Assembly: GCF_013141725.1 (NCBI RefSeq)
Contig: NZ_WHNZ01000012.1
Span: 1-64,000 of the forward strand
Direction: 5' to 3'
Length of the DNA stretch: 64,000 nucleotides
Source: Paenibacillus planticolens
GTDB lineage: Bacteria; Bacillota; Bacilli; Paenibacillales; NBRC-103111
Below the pieces are notes generated by a model. The model did not search any database, was not told the DNA's origin, and saw only the letters and a list, made by a program, of their open reading frames with translations. Below are positions 45,040-53,668 of this stretch, in pieces. The first letter of the stretch is position 1. Every line of letters begins with the position of its first letter. Both the position numbers and the translations under genes were made by a program.

Positions 45040-45996
45040 TTATCTCCGCTCTTCCCCAACCTGCTGGTCCAACCAACCCGCCAAGTCGGCCATAACTTCC
45101 TCGCGGTTCACTTCGTTCAGCATCTCATGCCGACCGCCCGGATAAAGTTTGCTGCTGACCTTCGTAAGTCCGAGCTCCTGATACATCCGGATCAATCTGC
45201 GAACCCCTTTGCCATGCCCGCCAACCGGGTCTTCCTCCCCTGAGAAAATATAGACCGGCATTTTTTTCGGAATCCGCTGAACATGCGCCGGGTGATGGAT
45301 GGCCTTCAACCCACGGAAGAAGTCCTGAAAAAAACCGGACGTAAACATCACACCACAGTATGGATCGTCCATATACTTATCGACTTCCGCCTTGTCCGTG
45401 CTCAACCAATCAAAAGACGTCCGGTTGGGAGCAAATTTTTTATTATACGCTCCAAAAGATAGCGACGTCAGCAGCGAACTGCGATGATGGTCACCCCGAA
45501 TCGCCGCTTCAGCAGTCGCTAACGCGATTCCAGCGTTAAGCGCAGCCCCCTCGCTCCCATTTGATCCCGACAATATGATGCCTTGTACATGGTCGGGAAA
45601 TTGTACGAGATAAGTACCCATATAAGATTGCGTCAAGAAGGAGCCCATGCTATGGCCCATTACGAACAACGGCATCCGATTCGTATACCGCTCCCGAATT
45701 TTTCCTGTAATCTTCCCCATGTTATCCACCATACGCTCAAAGCTGTTCTTGCCAAATTTACCAACGGCATCCGGCGTTCCGGCTGTTCGCCCATGTCCCA
45801 AATGATCGTTCGCATAGACGGCATACCCTCTTTTCGTCAACACCTCAGCGAGCCTTTCGTATCTCTCGGCCGTTTCGGCCATGCCGTGCGCAATCTGCAC
45901 AATACCTTTAATTGCAATCGTTTCCAAGGGAAGCCATTCGTACACATAGTGGTTGTTATGCTCATCGTCCTGCCATATAAAATGCTGCTTTCTCAT
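45040..45996 (-). CDS. Alpha/beta hydrolase, monoglyceride lipase-like
   Basis: 318 residues. Nucleophile Ser116 in FVMGHSMGSF, Asp in IFSGEEDPVGG near 261 and His in YPGGRHEMLNE near 291 complete the triad; the N-terminal QIAHGMAETAERYERLAEVL and YANDHLGHGRT are typical of lysophospholipase/monoacylglycerol lipases. ATG at 45996 with GGGAGG upstream. No signal peptide. Substrate inferred from family. Confidence 0.9.
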   Translation of the reverse strand: MRKQHFIWQDDEHNNHYVYEWLPLETIAIKGIVQIAHGMAETAERYERLAEVLTKRGYAVYANDHLGHGRTAGTPDAVGKFGKNSFERMVDNMGKITGKIRERYTNRMPLFVMGHSMGSFLTQSYMGTYLVQFPDHVQGIILSGSNGSEGAALNAGIALATAEAAIRGDHHRSSLLTSLSFGAYNKKFAPNRTSFDWLSTDKAEVDKYMDDPYCGVMFTSGFFQDFFRGLKAIHHPAHVQRIPKKMPVYIFSGEEDPVGGHGKGVRRLIRMYQELGLTKVSSKLYPGGRHEMLNEVNREEVMADLAGWLDQQVGEERR

Positions 45997-46063
45997 AAAC
46001 TCTTTGGCCTCCCTGCCACCTGCAGTTCCTGTATTCTCTTCAGTATACTTCTCTTTTCACGTG

Positions 46064-46094
46064 AAAACAGCCCCTTTCCGAAGAAAGAAGGCTG
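46064..46094 (-). terminator. Terminator of yezD
   Basis: Minus strand CAGCC..CTTTC, loop TTCG, GAAAG..GGCTG, then TTTT. A UUCG tetraloop hairpin. Confidence 0.85.
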
Positions 46095-46116
46095 CTCATG
46101 ATTATCTTTATGATAG

Positions 46117-46326
46117 CTAGGCTTTGCTGGTTTGTTTAACTGATTTAACAGCTTGCAATTGGGACTGAGATTGCGCGGGAGTGTCGAATCGTCTTCTCTC
46201 TGTTTTATCGATTTGAGCAATTTTCCCATCATGCACCACGATCTGTACCGATCCGTATTCCAACCCGTTTAACATTTGTTTAATTCTGTCCACCCAAATG
46301 TCATCTAATTCCAATGGTTTCGCCAT
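46117..46326 (-). CDS. yezD: YezD family protein (DUF2292)
   Basis: 69 residues. MAKPLELDDIWVDRIKQMLN, GLEYGSVQIVVHDGKIAQID and KTERRRF are the full DUF2292 domain; the tail is Gln/Ser-rich and variable. ATG at 46326 follows GGAGG. Placed 20 bp after an alpha/beta hydrolase gene and close to the sulfur transport loci. Function unknown. Confidence 0.88.
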   Translation of the reverse strand: MAKPLELDDIWVDRIKQMLNGLEYGSVQIVVHDGKIAQIDKTERRRFDTPAQSQSQLQAVKSVKQTSKA

Positions 46327-46346
46327 CTCTTTTCCTCCGCTCTTTA

Positions 46347-47177
46347 TCATATCGTCCAGTCATTCCAGTCGTTTTTCCGTTTCTGAATAAAGGACAGCCA
46401 ATTACTTGTTTTCTCAAATAGTTCTTTGGTCGCTCCAGATGTCGAATACGTATGATCCGCTTGATAAATAAGATCAAGCTCGCATTGCCCTTCATTGCGC
46501 AGCCAAAACATTTTCTGATATAAAGGGGCATAATCAACAGGGATGATCTCATCGGCTGTTCCGTGCAAGACGAGAACATCGCCATTAAATTTTCGCAGTT
46601 GTTCAAATGGCTGATGCTGCGCTAACGAATCAAAGAAACGGCTTGTTAGTAAATAACCATGATGATCAATGGCGCCGCCTAACGGCAGTTTCTCATATTC
46701 ACTCCTGCCTACGATCCGAACGATATCGTTATGCGGGTGTGCCACTGCTGACCAAAGCACAAGCGTTTTGACACGGGAATCTTTCGCTGCGGTCAATACG
46801 GCTGCAGCTCCGCCCAAACTATGTCCAACCAAGATAACACGGCTTAAATCTACGCAATCAATGGTTATCGCATAATCAATGACTCTGCGCGTTTGTTCAA
46901 TGAGAACATCCAGCCCGCCTGCACCGTAATCTCCGGTACTATCGCCGCAACCGCCGTAATCAAAGCGCAGTACCAAATATCCTTTGGAGCTAAATTCACG
47001 CGCTGCCTTCACAAACAGCCGATCCACGCCGATCCGGCTTCCGATAAAACCATGACAGATGATGACCAGCGGCCAACGCTGACAGTCGGCTTGCCCAGCT
47101 CCTGTTTGATTCGTAGGGTAATGCAGCGTTGCGGCCAATTCGATGTCGTCGCTCTGTATAGTGATAGCATGCTCCAT
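46347..47177 (-). CDS. Alpha/beta hydrolase (serine aminopeptidase S33-like)
   Basis: 276 residues. Oxyanion IICHGFIGSR near 39-48, nucleophile Ser120 in GHSLGG, Asp in LHGTADEIIP near 206-215 and His in YQADHTYST. ATG at 47177 with AAGGGAG eight bases upstream; the frame extends 24 codons further without a ribosome site. Driven by a strong promoter at 47236-47264 and followed by yezD in the same operon. Substrate unknown. Confidence 0.88.
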   Translation of the reverse strand: MEHAITIQSDDIELAATLHYPTNQTGAGQADCQRWPLVIICHGFIGSRIGVDRLFVKAAREFSSKGYLVLRFDYGGCGDSTGDYGAGGLDVLIEQTRRVIDYAITIDCVDLSRVILVGHSLGGAAAVLTAAKDSRVKTLVLWSAVAHPHNDIVRIVGRSEYEKLPLGGAIDHHGYLLTSRFFDSLAQHQPFEQLRKFNGDVLVLHGTADEIIPVDYAPLYQKMFWLRNEGQCELDLIYQADHTYSTSGATKELFEKTSNWLSFIQKRKNDWNDWTI

Positions 47178-47224
47178 GATGTTAACTCCCTTTCGTATAA
47201 TTCCGATAAGATTAGTATGAATTA

Positions 47225-47264
47225 GGTATATACCAATATTAGCATCCACTTACGAGGGTGTCAA
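47225..47264 (-). promoter_or_regulatory. Sigma-A promoter and palindrome upstream of hydrolase-yezD
   Basis: On minus TTGACA (47264-47259), 17 bases, TAATAT (47241-47236). Two bases further on lies the palindrome GGTATATACC at 47225-47234, close to the transcript start, a likely repressor site. Confidence 0.75.
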
Positions 47265-47304
47265 TCCTGTTTTTAACATATTTTCGGTAAAAATAAGTTG
47301 ATTC

Positions 47305-47345
47305 GAAAAGACCCTCACCAAAGTATCCCCAAGTGAGAGTCTTTC
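47305..47345 (-). terminator. Terminator of the sulfonate-type operon
   Basis: Minus strand AAAGACTCTCAC, loop, GTGAGGGTCTTTT. Nearly symmetric. Confidence 0.85.
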
Positions 47346-47360
47346 CATATTTGTCATTCA

Positions 47361-47786
47361 TTAACCGCGCTTGAATCTCTGTCTATTTACAAACTGTTTG
47401 TACTGAAAGTAAATCGTGCATCCAACGCAATAGCCAAGGAGCGCTGCGCCTGCTGCCAGAAGTAAAAATCCCGCAAACAGATAGCCGACGAAAGCCCAGC
47501 CAATCGCAAAAGCTGCCAGAGATATGGATAAAAATAATACAGCCAAAGCATTGTTAAACCTGGTCAACTCCTGCGCTTGCGTTTCTGCTGTTGTCACCTT
47601 ATAGGAAAAGATCTTCTTAAATGCCACCACGAACACATTCCATTTCGCTCCGCCAACTAATCCAAGCACCTGAATGACCCAAAGTATACCAACCAACCAT
47701 GCCCACTGAAACGCTAAGGCCAGTAGAACAAAAACAACAATGCCTGTTTGATTGGCCTTCACAAAGGAAATGGGGACTTCTCTCAT
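47361..47786 (-). CDS. DUF4395 membrane protein
   Basis: 141 residues, about four membrane helices (VFVLLALAFQWAWLVGILWV; ALAVLFLSISLAAFAIGWAF; LFAGFLLLAAGAALLGY), with a CVGC pair in GYCVGCTIYFQYKQ. The family is often linked to sulfur metabolism and thioredoxin-like proteins. ATG at 47786 follows AGGGGTG. Last gene of the organosulfur operon, 11 bp after the binding protein. A CxxC in a membrane helix hints at redox or persulfide chemistry; that is inference. Confidence 0.85.
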   Translation of the reverse strand: MREVPISFVKANQTGIVVFVLLALAFQWAWLVGILWVIQVLGLVGGAKWNVFVVAFKKIFSYKVTTAETQAQELTRFNNALAVLFLSISLAAFAIGWAFVGYLFAGFLLLAAGAALLGYCVGCTIYFQYKQFVNRQRFKRG

Positions 47787-47797
47787 CGCTGTCACCC

Positions 47798-48817
47798 CTA
47801 ATTCGTTAACCAGTCCTTAATCACATAATCTTTCTTAGCCAAGCCCTGATCGACCAGGAATTTTTTCGTTTCTTCGATCAGTTTAAGTCCGTCAGGCAGA
47901 GCTGCCTCCACAGGCCATTGATCGATTTTGAAGGAAGCTTTCACGACATCCAACGGATATCCAGAGGCTTCTGCATAAAATTTGAAATATTCTTCTTTGT
48001 TTTCACGAATTTCTTTGACAGCTCTCGTACGCAGGTCATTCCATAGCTTTGGAAATTGCGGGTTTTTAGCCAAGTAATCCTCGGTTACAACAGTCAAGCT
48101 GGAGCCTTGCAGAAGCGGATGATTGGCGGCTTCATCGATCGCCACATAGCCCTTTTTCAGCAGCAAAGGTCCGAAGCCAGTCGGGTAGGCATAAGCGGCA
48201 ATATCCCCGCGGGAAAGCGCTGCTTCCGCATCTGCAGGCAATAGATGAAGGATTTTCACATCCTTATCAAGCCCTTTCTCTTTCAAAAGGCTGGTTAAAT
48301 AACGGCTCATATATGAGCCTTGGGAAGTAGCAACCTTTTTACCTTTGAGATCTTCCAACGATTTCGAACCGTCGGCTTTCGCAACCAGCCAAGCATTCAT
48401 ATTGACCTGTGTGATGTTGATTAAACGCGTTTTCAAGCCTGCCGCTTTGCCATTAATGGCCGGTGTGTCACCATAGATGCCAACATCAAGCGTACCGGCC
48501 GAGATCGCCTCGTTAAGGTTTGGACCGTTCGGGAACGTGAAGTATTTGAACTCTTTCACACCGTATTTCTTTAGTTCACTCTCTAAATAGCCCTTCGATT
48601 GTGCCCAACCTTCTGGTCCGGTGATCGTTTTGTTATTATTCGCCGAAATAAATCCGATCCGCAATGTTTCAGGCAGCGTAATCTTGGCATTGGATGCTGC
48701 GTTCGCCCCAACTGGAGCCGCTGTTTTCTCTGAATTAGCTCCGCAAGCTGCCAGCAGTACGGTGAATATGGATAGGATGAGTATAAGGCTGGCTGCTTTC
48801 AATGTTCTTTGTTTCAT
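47798..48817 (-). CDS. ssuA: ABC transporter substrate-binding lipoprotein, aliphatic sulfonate type
   Basis: 339 residues. Lipoprotein signal ending LLAAC with Cys25; then an NMT1/SsuA-type binding fold (LRIGFISANNNKTITGPEGW, AGTLDVGIYGDTPAINGKAAG, GKKVATSQGSYMSRYL). Anchored outside the membrane to feed SsuBC encoded upstream. ATG at 48817 with AGGGGG. Ligand could be a sulfonate, taurine or another organosulfur compound; sequence alone does not decide. Confidence 0.88.
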   Translation of the reverse strand: MKQRTLKAASLILILSIFTVLLAACGANSEKTAAPVGANAASNAKITLPETLRIGFISANNNKTITGPEGWAQSKGYLESELKKYGVKEFKYFTFPNGPNLNEAISAGTLDVGIYGDTPAINGKAAGLKTRLINITQVNMNAWLVAKADGSKSLEDLKGKKVATSQGSYMSRYLTSLLKEKGLDKDVKILHLLPADAEAALSRGDIAAYAYPTGFGPLLLKKGYVAIDEAANHPLLQGSSLTVVTEDYLAKNPQFPKLWNDLRTRAVKEIRENKEEYFKFYAEASGYPLDVVKASFKIDQWPVEAALPDGLKLIEETKKFLVDQGLAKKDYVIKDWLTN

Positions 48818-48863
48818 ATGTCTTTGACCCCCTGAGTTGTAAATGGATTGGAAAATAAACGAA

Positions 48864-49202
48864 TTAATGCGATGCGTGCATCCGCTGGAAAATGATATAG
48901 GAACCGTCAGAGGAGGCTGTAGATACTCTGCCTTTCCCCCAGCCCACGTTTTGTTTGTAGCTGCCTAATAAGCCATCTTGAACTAACTCGCCCTCGTCAA
49001 CCTTTGTCTTTTCTTCTGCAACCGGTGAAACGTACAATGCGTCGGTCGGGCAATATAATTCGCACATAAAGCAGCTTTGGCAATCCGATTGTCTAGCGAT
49101 AACGGGATTATCGCCCTGAACCGCCTCAAAAACATTCGTCGGGCAAACGGAAACGCATTGGTTGCAGCTAATGCAGCGATCTTTGCTTAACAGTTCTATC
49201 AT
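48864..49202 (-). CDS. 4Fe-4S ferredoxin, AprB-like
   Basis: 112 residues. Two complete cluster motifs: CISCNQCVSVCP near 10-21 and CQSCFMCELYCP near 41-52, followed by a 60-residue tail (VDEGELVQDGLLGSYKQNVG). The layout, with tail, recalls the beta subunit of APS reductase. ATG overlaps the TAA of the flavoprotein gene by one base (TAATG), so the two are translated in fixed ratio and probably form a complex. Confidence 0.88.
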   Translation of the reverse strand: MIELLSKDRCISCNQCVSVCPTNVFEAVQGDNPVIARQSDCQSCFMCELYCPTDALYVSPVAEEKTKVDEGELVQDGLLGSYKQNVGWGKGRVSTASSDGSYIIFQRMHASH

Positions 49203-50812
49203 TACACAACAGCCTCCTTAATCTCGGCCGGTTGGGCTCCATCCACCAACGGCTTCGCCCATGTCTTATCCAAGCCGCCGCTCTTAATGCGGTACTTTTG
49301 TGCTTCATCGATACGCGGAAAATCTTCCCGGCGATGCATGCCCCGCGTTTCTTTGCGTTCAAGACCGCTGGTATACATCCATCTCGCCGTCGCTGTCATG
49401 GCAGCCGCTTCGCGAACCCGTACGACATTGCCGTCGTTAGCTTGAATGCCATGCTTCAATTCATGCCATAGTTGATCCAATCGCCCTAAAGAGCTCTGCA
49501 GACCTTCTCCTGTACGGAACCAGTTGCGGTCATACGGGAACACTTCATCCTGAACGGCTTTGATAATTTCATTCGTATCAGGAGCTCCCGACTTCGTTGT
49601 TGCCTGTGTCGGAACGCCGCTCGCTTCCGATAGGCCTTTCGCCTTGCGATCCGAAGCGGCTGCGCCCAATTTTCGTGCATATTTAGCCGCTGCTTCGCCT
49701 GAGAAATATCCCGATGACATCGCCCAAGCCGCATTGTGGCTGCCTCCGCCGGTAAAACCGCCGCAGATCAATTCTCTTGTCGCGGCATCCCCCGCCGCAT
49801 AAAGACCAGGCACTTCCGTCGCGCAAGTTTCATCGATAATATGAATGCCCCCGGTTCCTCTCACTGTCCCTTCGAATCTGAGCGTCACGGGAAACTTTTG
49901 CGTAAAAGGATCGATGCCCAGTCGGTCAAAAGATAAAAAGAAGTTAGGCTGCGCTTGCCGCATCGCTTTTTTGACAATGTCATCGGCCTTATCTATTCTT
50001 GCGAATACAGGCTGTGTCAGCAATGTCTTGGCGATGACAGACCGTCCTCGCTGCGAACCGGCCCCTTCGATCACCGTACCATCCTCATAGTAAAACGTTG
50101 CCCACGTATAGAAGGCTGATTTCGTTACCGGAGAAAAAGCCGGTGCTAAGGAATAGGCGGTAGAGAACTCCATGCCGGATAGGTTCGCTCCTGCCTCAGC
50201 AGCAAGCAAGTATCCGTCTCCGGTTAGCACATTCGTACCAAGCGCTTTACTCAGGAACGCGCAACCGCCTGTTGCGATAACGACCGATGCGGCATCCACG
50301 CGCCATGTGTCTTTGGTTTGGTTGTTCACACCGGTTGCCCCAGCGACCCCATGCTCATCCGCAAGAAGCTCCAGCGCAGGACTGTGGTCGAGAATGCGGA
50401 CACCGGCTTTCTGCACCTGCTTGCGCATTAAACGCATGTATTCCGGTCCTTGCAGACTTTTCCGATGTGAAGTACCTGTTTCATCGATTGGGAACGGGTA
50501 TCCCCAAGCGGCAATTTGGTTCGTATTGCTATACGTTTGATCTAATACCTTTTTCATCCAGCCGCGATCCGCGAGATATCCGCCAAGCGCCTCTCTGCTC
50601 TTCATCGCTGCTTCACGTTCTTCGGCCGTTGGGTTGACATACCACAAGCCTGTTCCCGATGGTGCCGTAGCACCGCTCGTGCCGCAATAGCCTTTATCTA
50701 CAAGTACGACCTTTGCTCCTTCTTTGGCAGCCGTGATCGCCGCCCAAGCCCCGGAAGGTCCTCCACCGATAATGAGTACATCCGCGTGCAATTGCAAATC
50801 AAATTGAGTCAT
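49202..50812 (-). CDS. FAD-dependent oxidoreductase, AprA/succinate dehydrogenase flavoprotein family
   Basis: 536 residues. ADVLIIGGGPSGAWAAITAA binds the ADP part of FAD; GTVRGTGGIHIIDETCATEV, GLYAAGDAATRELICGGFTG and GMHRREDFP are family signatures. It lies between ssuB and the ferredoxin gene with which it overlaps. ATG at 50812 follows GGAGG by eight bases; 13 further codons upstream are unsupported. No SsuD or TauD oxygenase is present, so this pair may carry out the sulfur-releasing or reducing step on the imported compound. Catalytic activity is not proven by sequence. Confidence 0.85.
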   Translation of the reverse strand: MTQFDLQLHADVLIIGGGPSGAWAAITAAKEGAKVVLVDKGYCGTSGATAPSGTGLWYVNPTAEEREAAMKSREALGGYLADRGWMKKVLDQTYSNTNQIAAWGYPFPIDETGTSHRKSLQGPEYMRLMRKQVQKAGVRILDHSPALELLADEHGVAGATGVNNQTKDTWRVDAASVVIATGGCAFLSKALGTNVLTGDGYLLAAEAGANLSGMEFSTAYSLAPAFSPVTKSAFYTWATFYYEDGTVIEGAGSQRGRSVIAKTLLTQPVFARIDKADDIVKKAMRQAQPNFFLSFDRLGIDPFTQKFPVTLRFEGTVRGTGGIHIIDETCATEVPGLYAAGDAATRELICGGFTGGGSHNAAWAMSSGYFSGEAAAKYARKLGAAASDRKAKGLSEASGVPTQATTKSGAPDTNEIIKAVQDEVFPYDRNWFRTGEGLQSSLGRLDQLWHELKHGIQANDGNVVRVREAAAMTATARWMYTSGLERKETRGMHRREDFPRIDEAQKYRIKSGGLDKTWAKPLVDGAQPAEIKEAVV

Positions 50813-50850
50813 CTTTAAGCCCTCCCTCATCTCATCAATCTTAAACTTCA

Positions 50851-51618
50851 TTAAATGGAAAAAGCCTCTGCAGCTGTTTTCGCTGTTTCATAGTGCTGTT
50901 TCACTAGCAGCCGGTCCAAAATTATTTTCTCAAAATAAGCAAAGCCGCTATCATGCTCCCTGGGTCTGGCCAGCGAAATCTTCAAATCCAACCCAATCTT
51001 TCCATCTTCAATAAGAATGACTCTGTCCGCCAACGCTACGGCTTCACTCACATCATGAGTGACGAGCAGCACGGTGAATTGCTTCTCCAGCCAAAGCTGT
51101 TCAATAAGCTGCTGCATCTCAATGCGAGTTAAAGCATCTAATGCGCCAAGCGGCTCATCCAAGAGAAGAAGCCTCGGGTTACCGGCAAGCGCCCTAGCCA
51201 GCGCAACACGTTGTCTTTGACCGCCGGACAGAACAGCCGGCCAGTCATCCTTCTTATGTTCAAGGCCAACTTGTTGTAGCGCCTTATAAGCAATCTCCTT
51301 GTCGCCGGATTTAACACCAATCCGAACGTTATCGATATTTTTCTTCCAAGGAAGCAGCCGATGTTCCTGAAACAGCACACGAGTATCCTTGTGAATGCCT
51401 TGAATCCCCTGTGCATCCAGCAAGATGGCTCCGCTTGTCGCTTCATCCAAACCTGCGATGAGGCGGAGAAGCGTGCTTTTGCCGCACCCGCTGCGGCCCA
51501 CAATCGCGACGAATTCCCCTTGCTTGATGTTTAAATCGATGCCTGACAGCACACTTGTCGTTCCGAAAGATTTGTTCACATTTCGAATGTGGAGCTGAAT
51601 GCCTCCGGCTTTACTCAT
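50851..51618 (-). CDS. ssuB: ABC transporter ATP-binding protein, SsuB/TauB type
   Basis: 255 residues. Walker [10 protein letters not shown] near 41-49, signature LSGGQRQR near 132-139, Walker [14 protein letters not shown], switch [14 protein letters not shown] at 51618 after GGGGAGG. Energises uptake with SsuC, whose gene ends 16 bp upstream. Confidence 0.92.
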   Translation of the reverse strand: MSKAGGIQLHIRNVNKSFGTTSVLSGIDLNIKQGEFVAIVGRSGCGKSTLLRLIAGLDEATSGAILLDAQGIQGIHKDTRVLFQEHRLLPWKKNIDNVRIGVKSGDKEIAYKALQQVGLEHKKDDWPAVLSGGQRQRVALARALAGNPRLLLLDEPLGALDALTRIEMQQLIEQLWLEKQFTVLLVTHDVSEAVALADRVILIEDGKIGLDLKISLARPREHDSGFAYFEKIILDRLLVKQHYETAKTAAEAFSI

Positions 51619-51634
51619 AAGAATCCTCCCCTTC

Positions 51635-52426
51635 TTACGTTTTTTGAATATAGTTGTGATGCCATTTCAACCAGCGATTTTCGAAAAATTTGGCAATTAA
51701 ATCCGATAGCTTCCCTAAGACTGCGTATAAAATGACACATAATACCACCACATCCATCTGCATGAATTCTCTGGCATGCGTCGCCATATAGCCAATCCCC
51801 GAATCCGCGGCAATCGTTTCGGCGACGATCAAGCTGAGCCACATAATCCCTAAGGAAAAACGGATACCAAGCAGGATGTTCGCCAACGCTCCCGGCAAAA
51901 TTACTTTAGCAAATAACGAGAACCCCTTAAGGCCATAGACCTTGCCCATCTCGATCAAACCTGGATCAACGGAACGGATGCCATGGAACGTATTCAGATA
52001 GATCGGAAAAGCAACGCCGAGTGAAACCAGAAATAATTTGGAGGTCTCGCCAATGCCGAACCACATAATGACGAGCGGAATCATCGCAAGATGCGGAATG
52101 GTTCGAACCATTTGCACCGAAGAATCAATATATCTTTCAGCGATTGGAAAAATCCCATTAAGCAAACCGATGACAAATGCGATGCTGCCGCCAATGAGGA
52201 AGCCTAGAAATGCCCGCTTGGTACTCACCGCAACATATTCAAAGATGGTTCCGTCTTTAATCACCCCGTATAGAGCTTTCACGACTTCCCATGGTGTTGG
52301 CAAAATTCGCTGTGATAGCCATCCGGTTAAGCCAAACACTTGCCATAGCAGTAAAATGAGAATCGGTATGACCCATGGCTGCCAAACCTTGGAACGGGCA
52401 ATTGGTGCGTTGCGATTAGCTAGCAT
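51635..52426 (-). CDS. ssuC: ABC transporter permease, SsuC/TauC type
   Basis: 263 residues, six membrane helices; EAA loop [20 protein letters not shown] near 155-175. ATG at 52426 with GAGGGA. First gene of the six-gene minus operon, directly behind an attenuator. Confidence 0.92.
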   Translation of the reverse strand: MLANRNAPIARSKVWQPWVIPILILLLWQVFGLTGWLSQRILPTPWEVVKALYGVIKDGTIFEYVAVSTKRAFLGFLIGGSIAFVIGLLNGIFPIAERYIDSSVQMVRTIPHLAMIPLVIMWFGIGETSKLFLVSLGVAFPIYLNTFHGIRSVDPGLIEMGKVYGLKGFSLFAKVILPGALANILLGIRFSLGIMWLSLIVAETIAADSGIGYMATHAREFMQMDVVVLCVILYAVLGKLSDLIAKFFENRWLKWHHNYIQKT

Positions 52427-52471
52427 GTGATTCCCTCTTTCTTTGTATAAAGTGAAGAGGCGTTAGAAAAC

Positions 52472-52530
52472 AAAAAGACTCCCAATCCTTGTTCAGCAAG
52501 GACGGGAGTCTCCAGTCATCTGGTCGACTC
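52472..52530 (-). promoter_or_regulatory. Transcription attenuator upstream of ssuC
   Basis: Two hairpins share five bases. Terminator: GACTCCC / GGGAGTC with inner TCCTTG / CAAGGA (52477-52510), then five T. Antiterminator: GAGTC..CCAG, loop ATGA, CTGG.GACTC (52506-52530), whose 3' arm GACTC is the 5' arm of the terminator. Forming one prevents the other. A short, bulged antiterminator of this kind suits an RNA-binding protein. Confidence 0.7.
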
Positions 52531-52554
52531 TTTGTAAACTTTATAATTCTTATT

Positions 52555-52610
52555 GTTTTACTCGGATATTGATTGATACATATACTAGCACTGGCATTAA
52601 GGCGCGTCAA
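52555..52610 (-). promoter_or_regulatory. Promoter of the ssu-type operon with operator-like motif
   Basis: On minus TTGACG (52610-52605), 17 bases, TAGTAT (52587-52582), then ATATCCGAGTAAAAC at the predicted transcript start. The same TCCGAGTAAAAC sits at the same place in the divergent cys promoter. Confidence 0.75.
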
Positions 52611-52751
52611 TGCTTTTTTTGCAAACAACAGTATGCGAGTCCCTATTGCCAGCAGACTCTCAACCAGTTCATCCTTCTATTTTGTATTCTTTCATATAAT
52701 GGCCGATCACGAATAGGGTACACGCTTGACAATTATAAATTAATTTGAATA

Positions 52752-52771
52752 ATTCCATAAAAAACAGGAAT
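52752..52771. promoter_or_regulatory. Inverted repeat upstream of the cys promoter
   Basis: ATTCC, 10 bases, GGAAT, ending eight bases before the -35. It resembles Rrf2/CymR-type sulfur regulator boxes; recognition is from memory. Confidence 0.4.
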
Positions 52772-52778
52772 AGATGTA

Positions 52779-52831
52779 TTGACAAATTTGACTACGCGCT
52801 GTTATATTCAATTTAATATTCCGAGTAAAAC
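52779..52831 (+). promoter_or_regulatory. Promoter of cysT-cysW-cysA-sbp with shared motif
   Basis: TTGACA (52779-52784), 17 bases, TTATAT (52802-52807), then ATATTCCGAGTAAAAC at 52816-52831 over the start of the transcript. Matches the motif of the ssu-type promoter. Confidence 0.8.
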
Positions 52832-52861
52832 GCTATGATTAATAAAAATGGGTGGTGCAAT

Positions 52862-53668
52862 GTGATTAACACAGTATTTAAAGCTACGGTTCGATCTGTG
52901 CTTATTGGCTATCTGATTGTGCTTCTGCTCATCCCGATCGGTTCCATCTATTTCAAAGGATTTTCTTTAGGATGGGAACCCTTTTGGCAAGAAGTAACAG
53001 GACCACTAGCCTGGAAGTCCATCTTGCTTACAATCAAGCTCAGCGTTGTATCGACGATCATTCAAGCCATAGTTGGAACCATCATCGCCTATGTGCTCGT
53101 CAGATACACATTCCGAGGGAAGAGCATTTTGAACAGCATGGTCGATCTTCCCTTCTCTCTGCCAACCTCCGTGGCAGGACTCATGTTTCTAACGTTGCTT
53201 GGCCCTTCAAGTCCGCTTGGCGTCTGGCTCGACCATGCTGGAATCAAGCTGCTTTACAATCAAACGGCCATAGTGATCGGCTTGGTTTTCGTAACTTTTC
53301 CATTCGTGATTCGGACCGTTCAACCCCTGCTTGAGCAAATTGACCCTGCTGAAGAACAAGCCAGCTTTACACTTGGCGCGAGCAGATTCTATTCATTCTG
53401 CCGAATCGTTTTTCCAGCTGTATTACCGGGTATTCTTGCCGGCAGCATGCTTGCTTTTTCCCGATCCCTAGCCGAGTTTGGCGCCATCTCGTTGATCTCC
53501 GGCAATTTGCCGGGTAAAACAATGGTCGCATCGGTCTATATATACGGTGAGACGCAGAACTATAATCCCGAAGGCGCGGCAGCTATTTCCCTTGTGCTCC
53601 TTACGTTATCCCTCCTTATTTTGTGGATTATCAACGTATTGACACGCGGAAAGGGGCGCCTCGCATGA
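52862..53668 (+). CDS. cysT: Sulfate ABC transporter permease CysT
   Basis: 268 residues from GTG 52862, six membrane helices, permease loop EEQASFTLGASRFYSFCRIV and the CysT signature AEFGAISLISGNLPGKTMVA. GGGTGG lies six bases before the GTG; an ATG at 52835 in the same frame has no ribosome site and is only about 20 bases from the predicted transcript start. Its TGA overlaps the ATG of cysW. Inner-membrane channel for sulfate or thiosulfate. Confidence 0.9.
   Translation: MINTVFKATVRSVLIGYLIVLLLIPIGSIYFKGFSLGWEPFWQEVTGPLAWKSILLTIKLSVVSTIIQAIVGTIIAYVLVRYTFRGKSILNSMVDLPFSLPTSVAGLMFLTLLGPSSPLGVWLDHAGIKLLYNQTAIVIGLVFVTFPFVIRTVQPLLEQIDPAEEQASFTLGASRFYSFCRIVFPAVLPGILAGSMLAFSRSLAEFGAISLISGNLPGKTMVASVYIYGETQNYNPEGAAAISLVLLTLSLLILWIINVLTRGKGRLA

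Noticed and set aside
52427..52610. SAM (S-box) riboswitch before ssuC
   Set aside because: The roughly 65-base leader before the antiterminator lacks the conserved S-box core; only two competing hairpins are visible.
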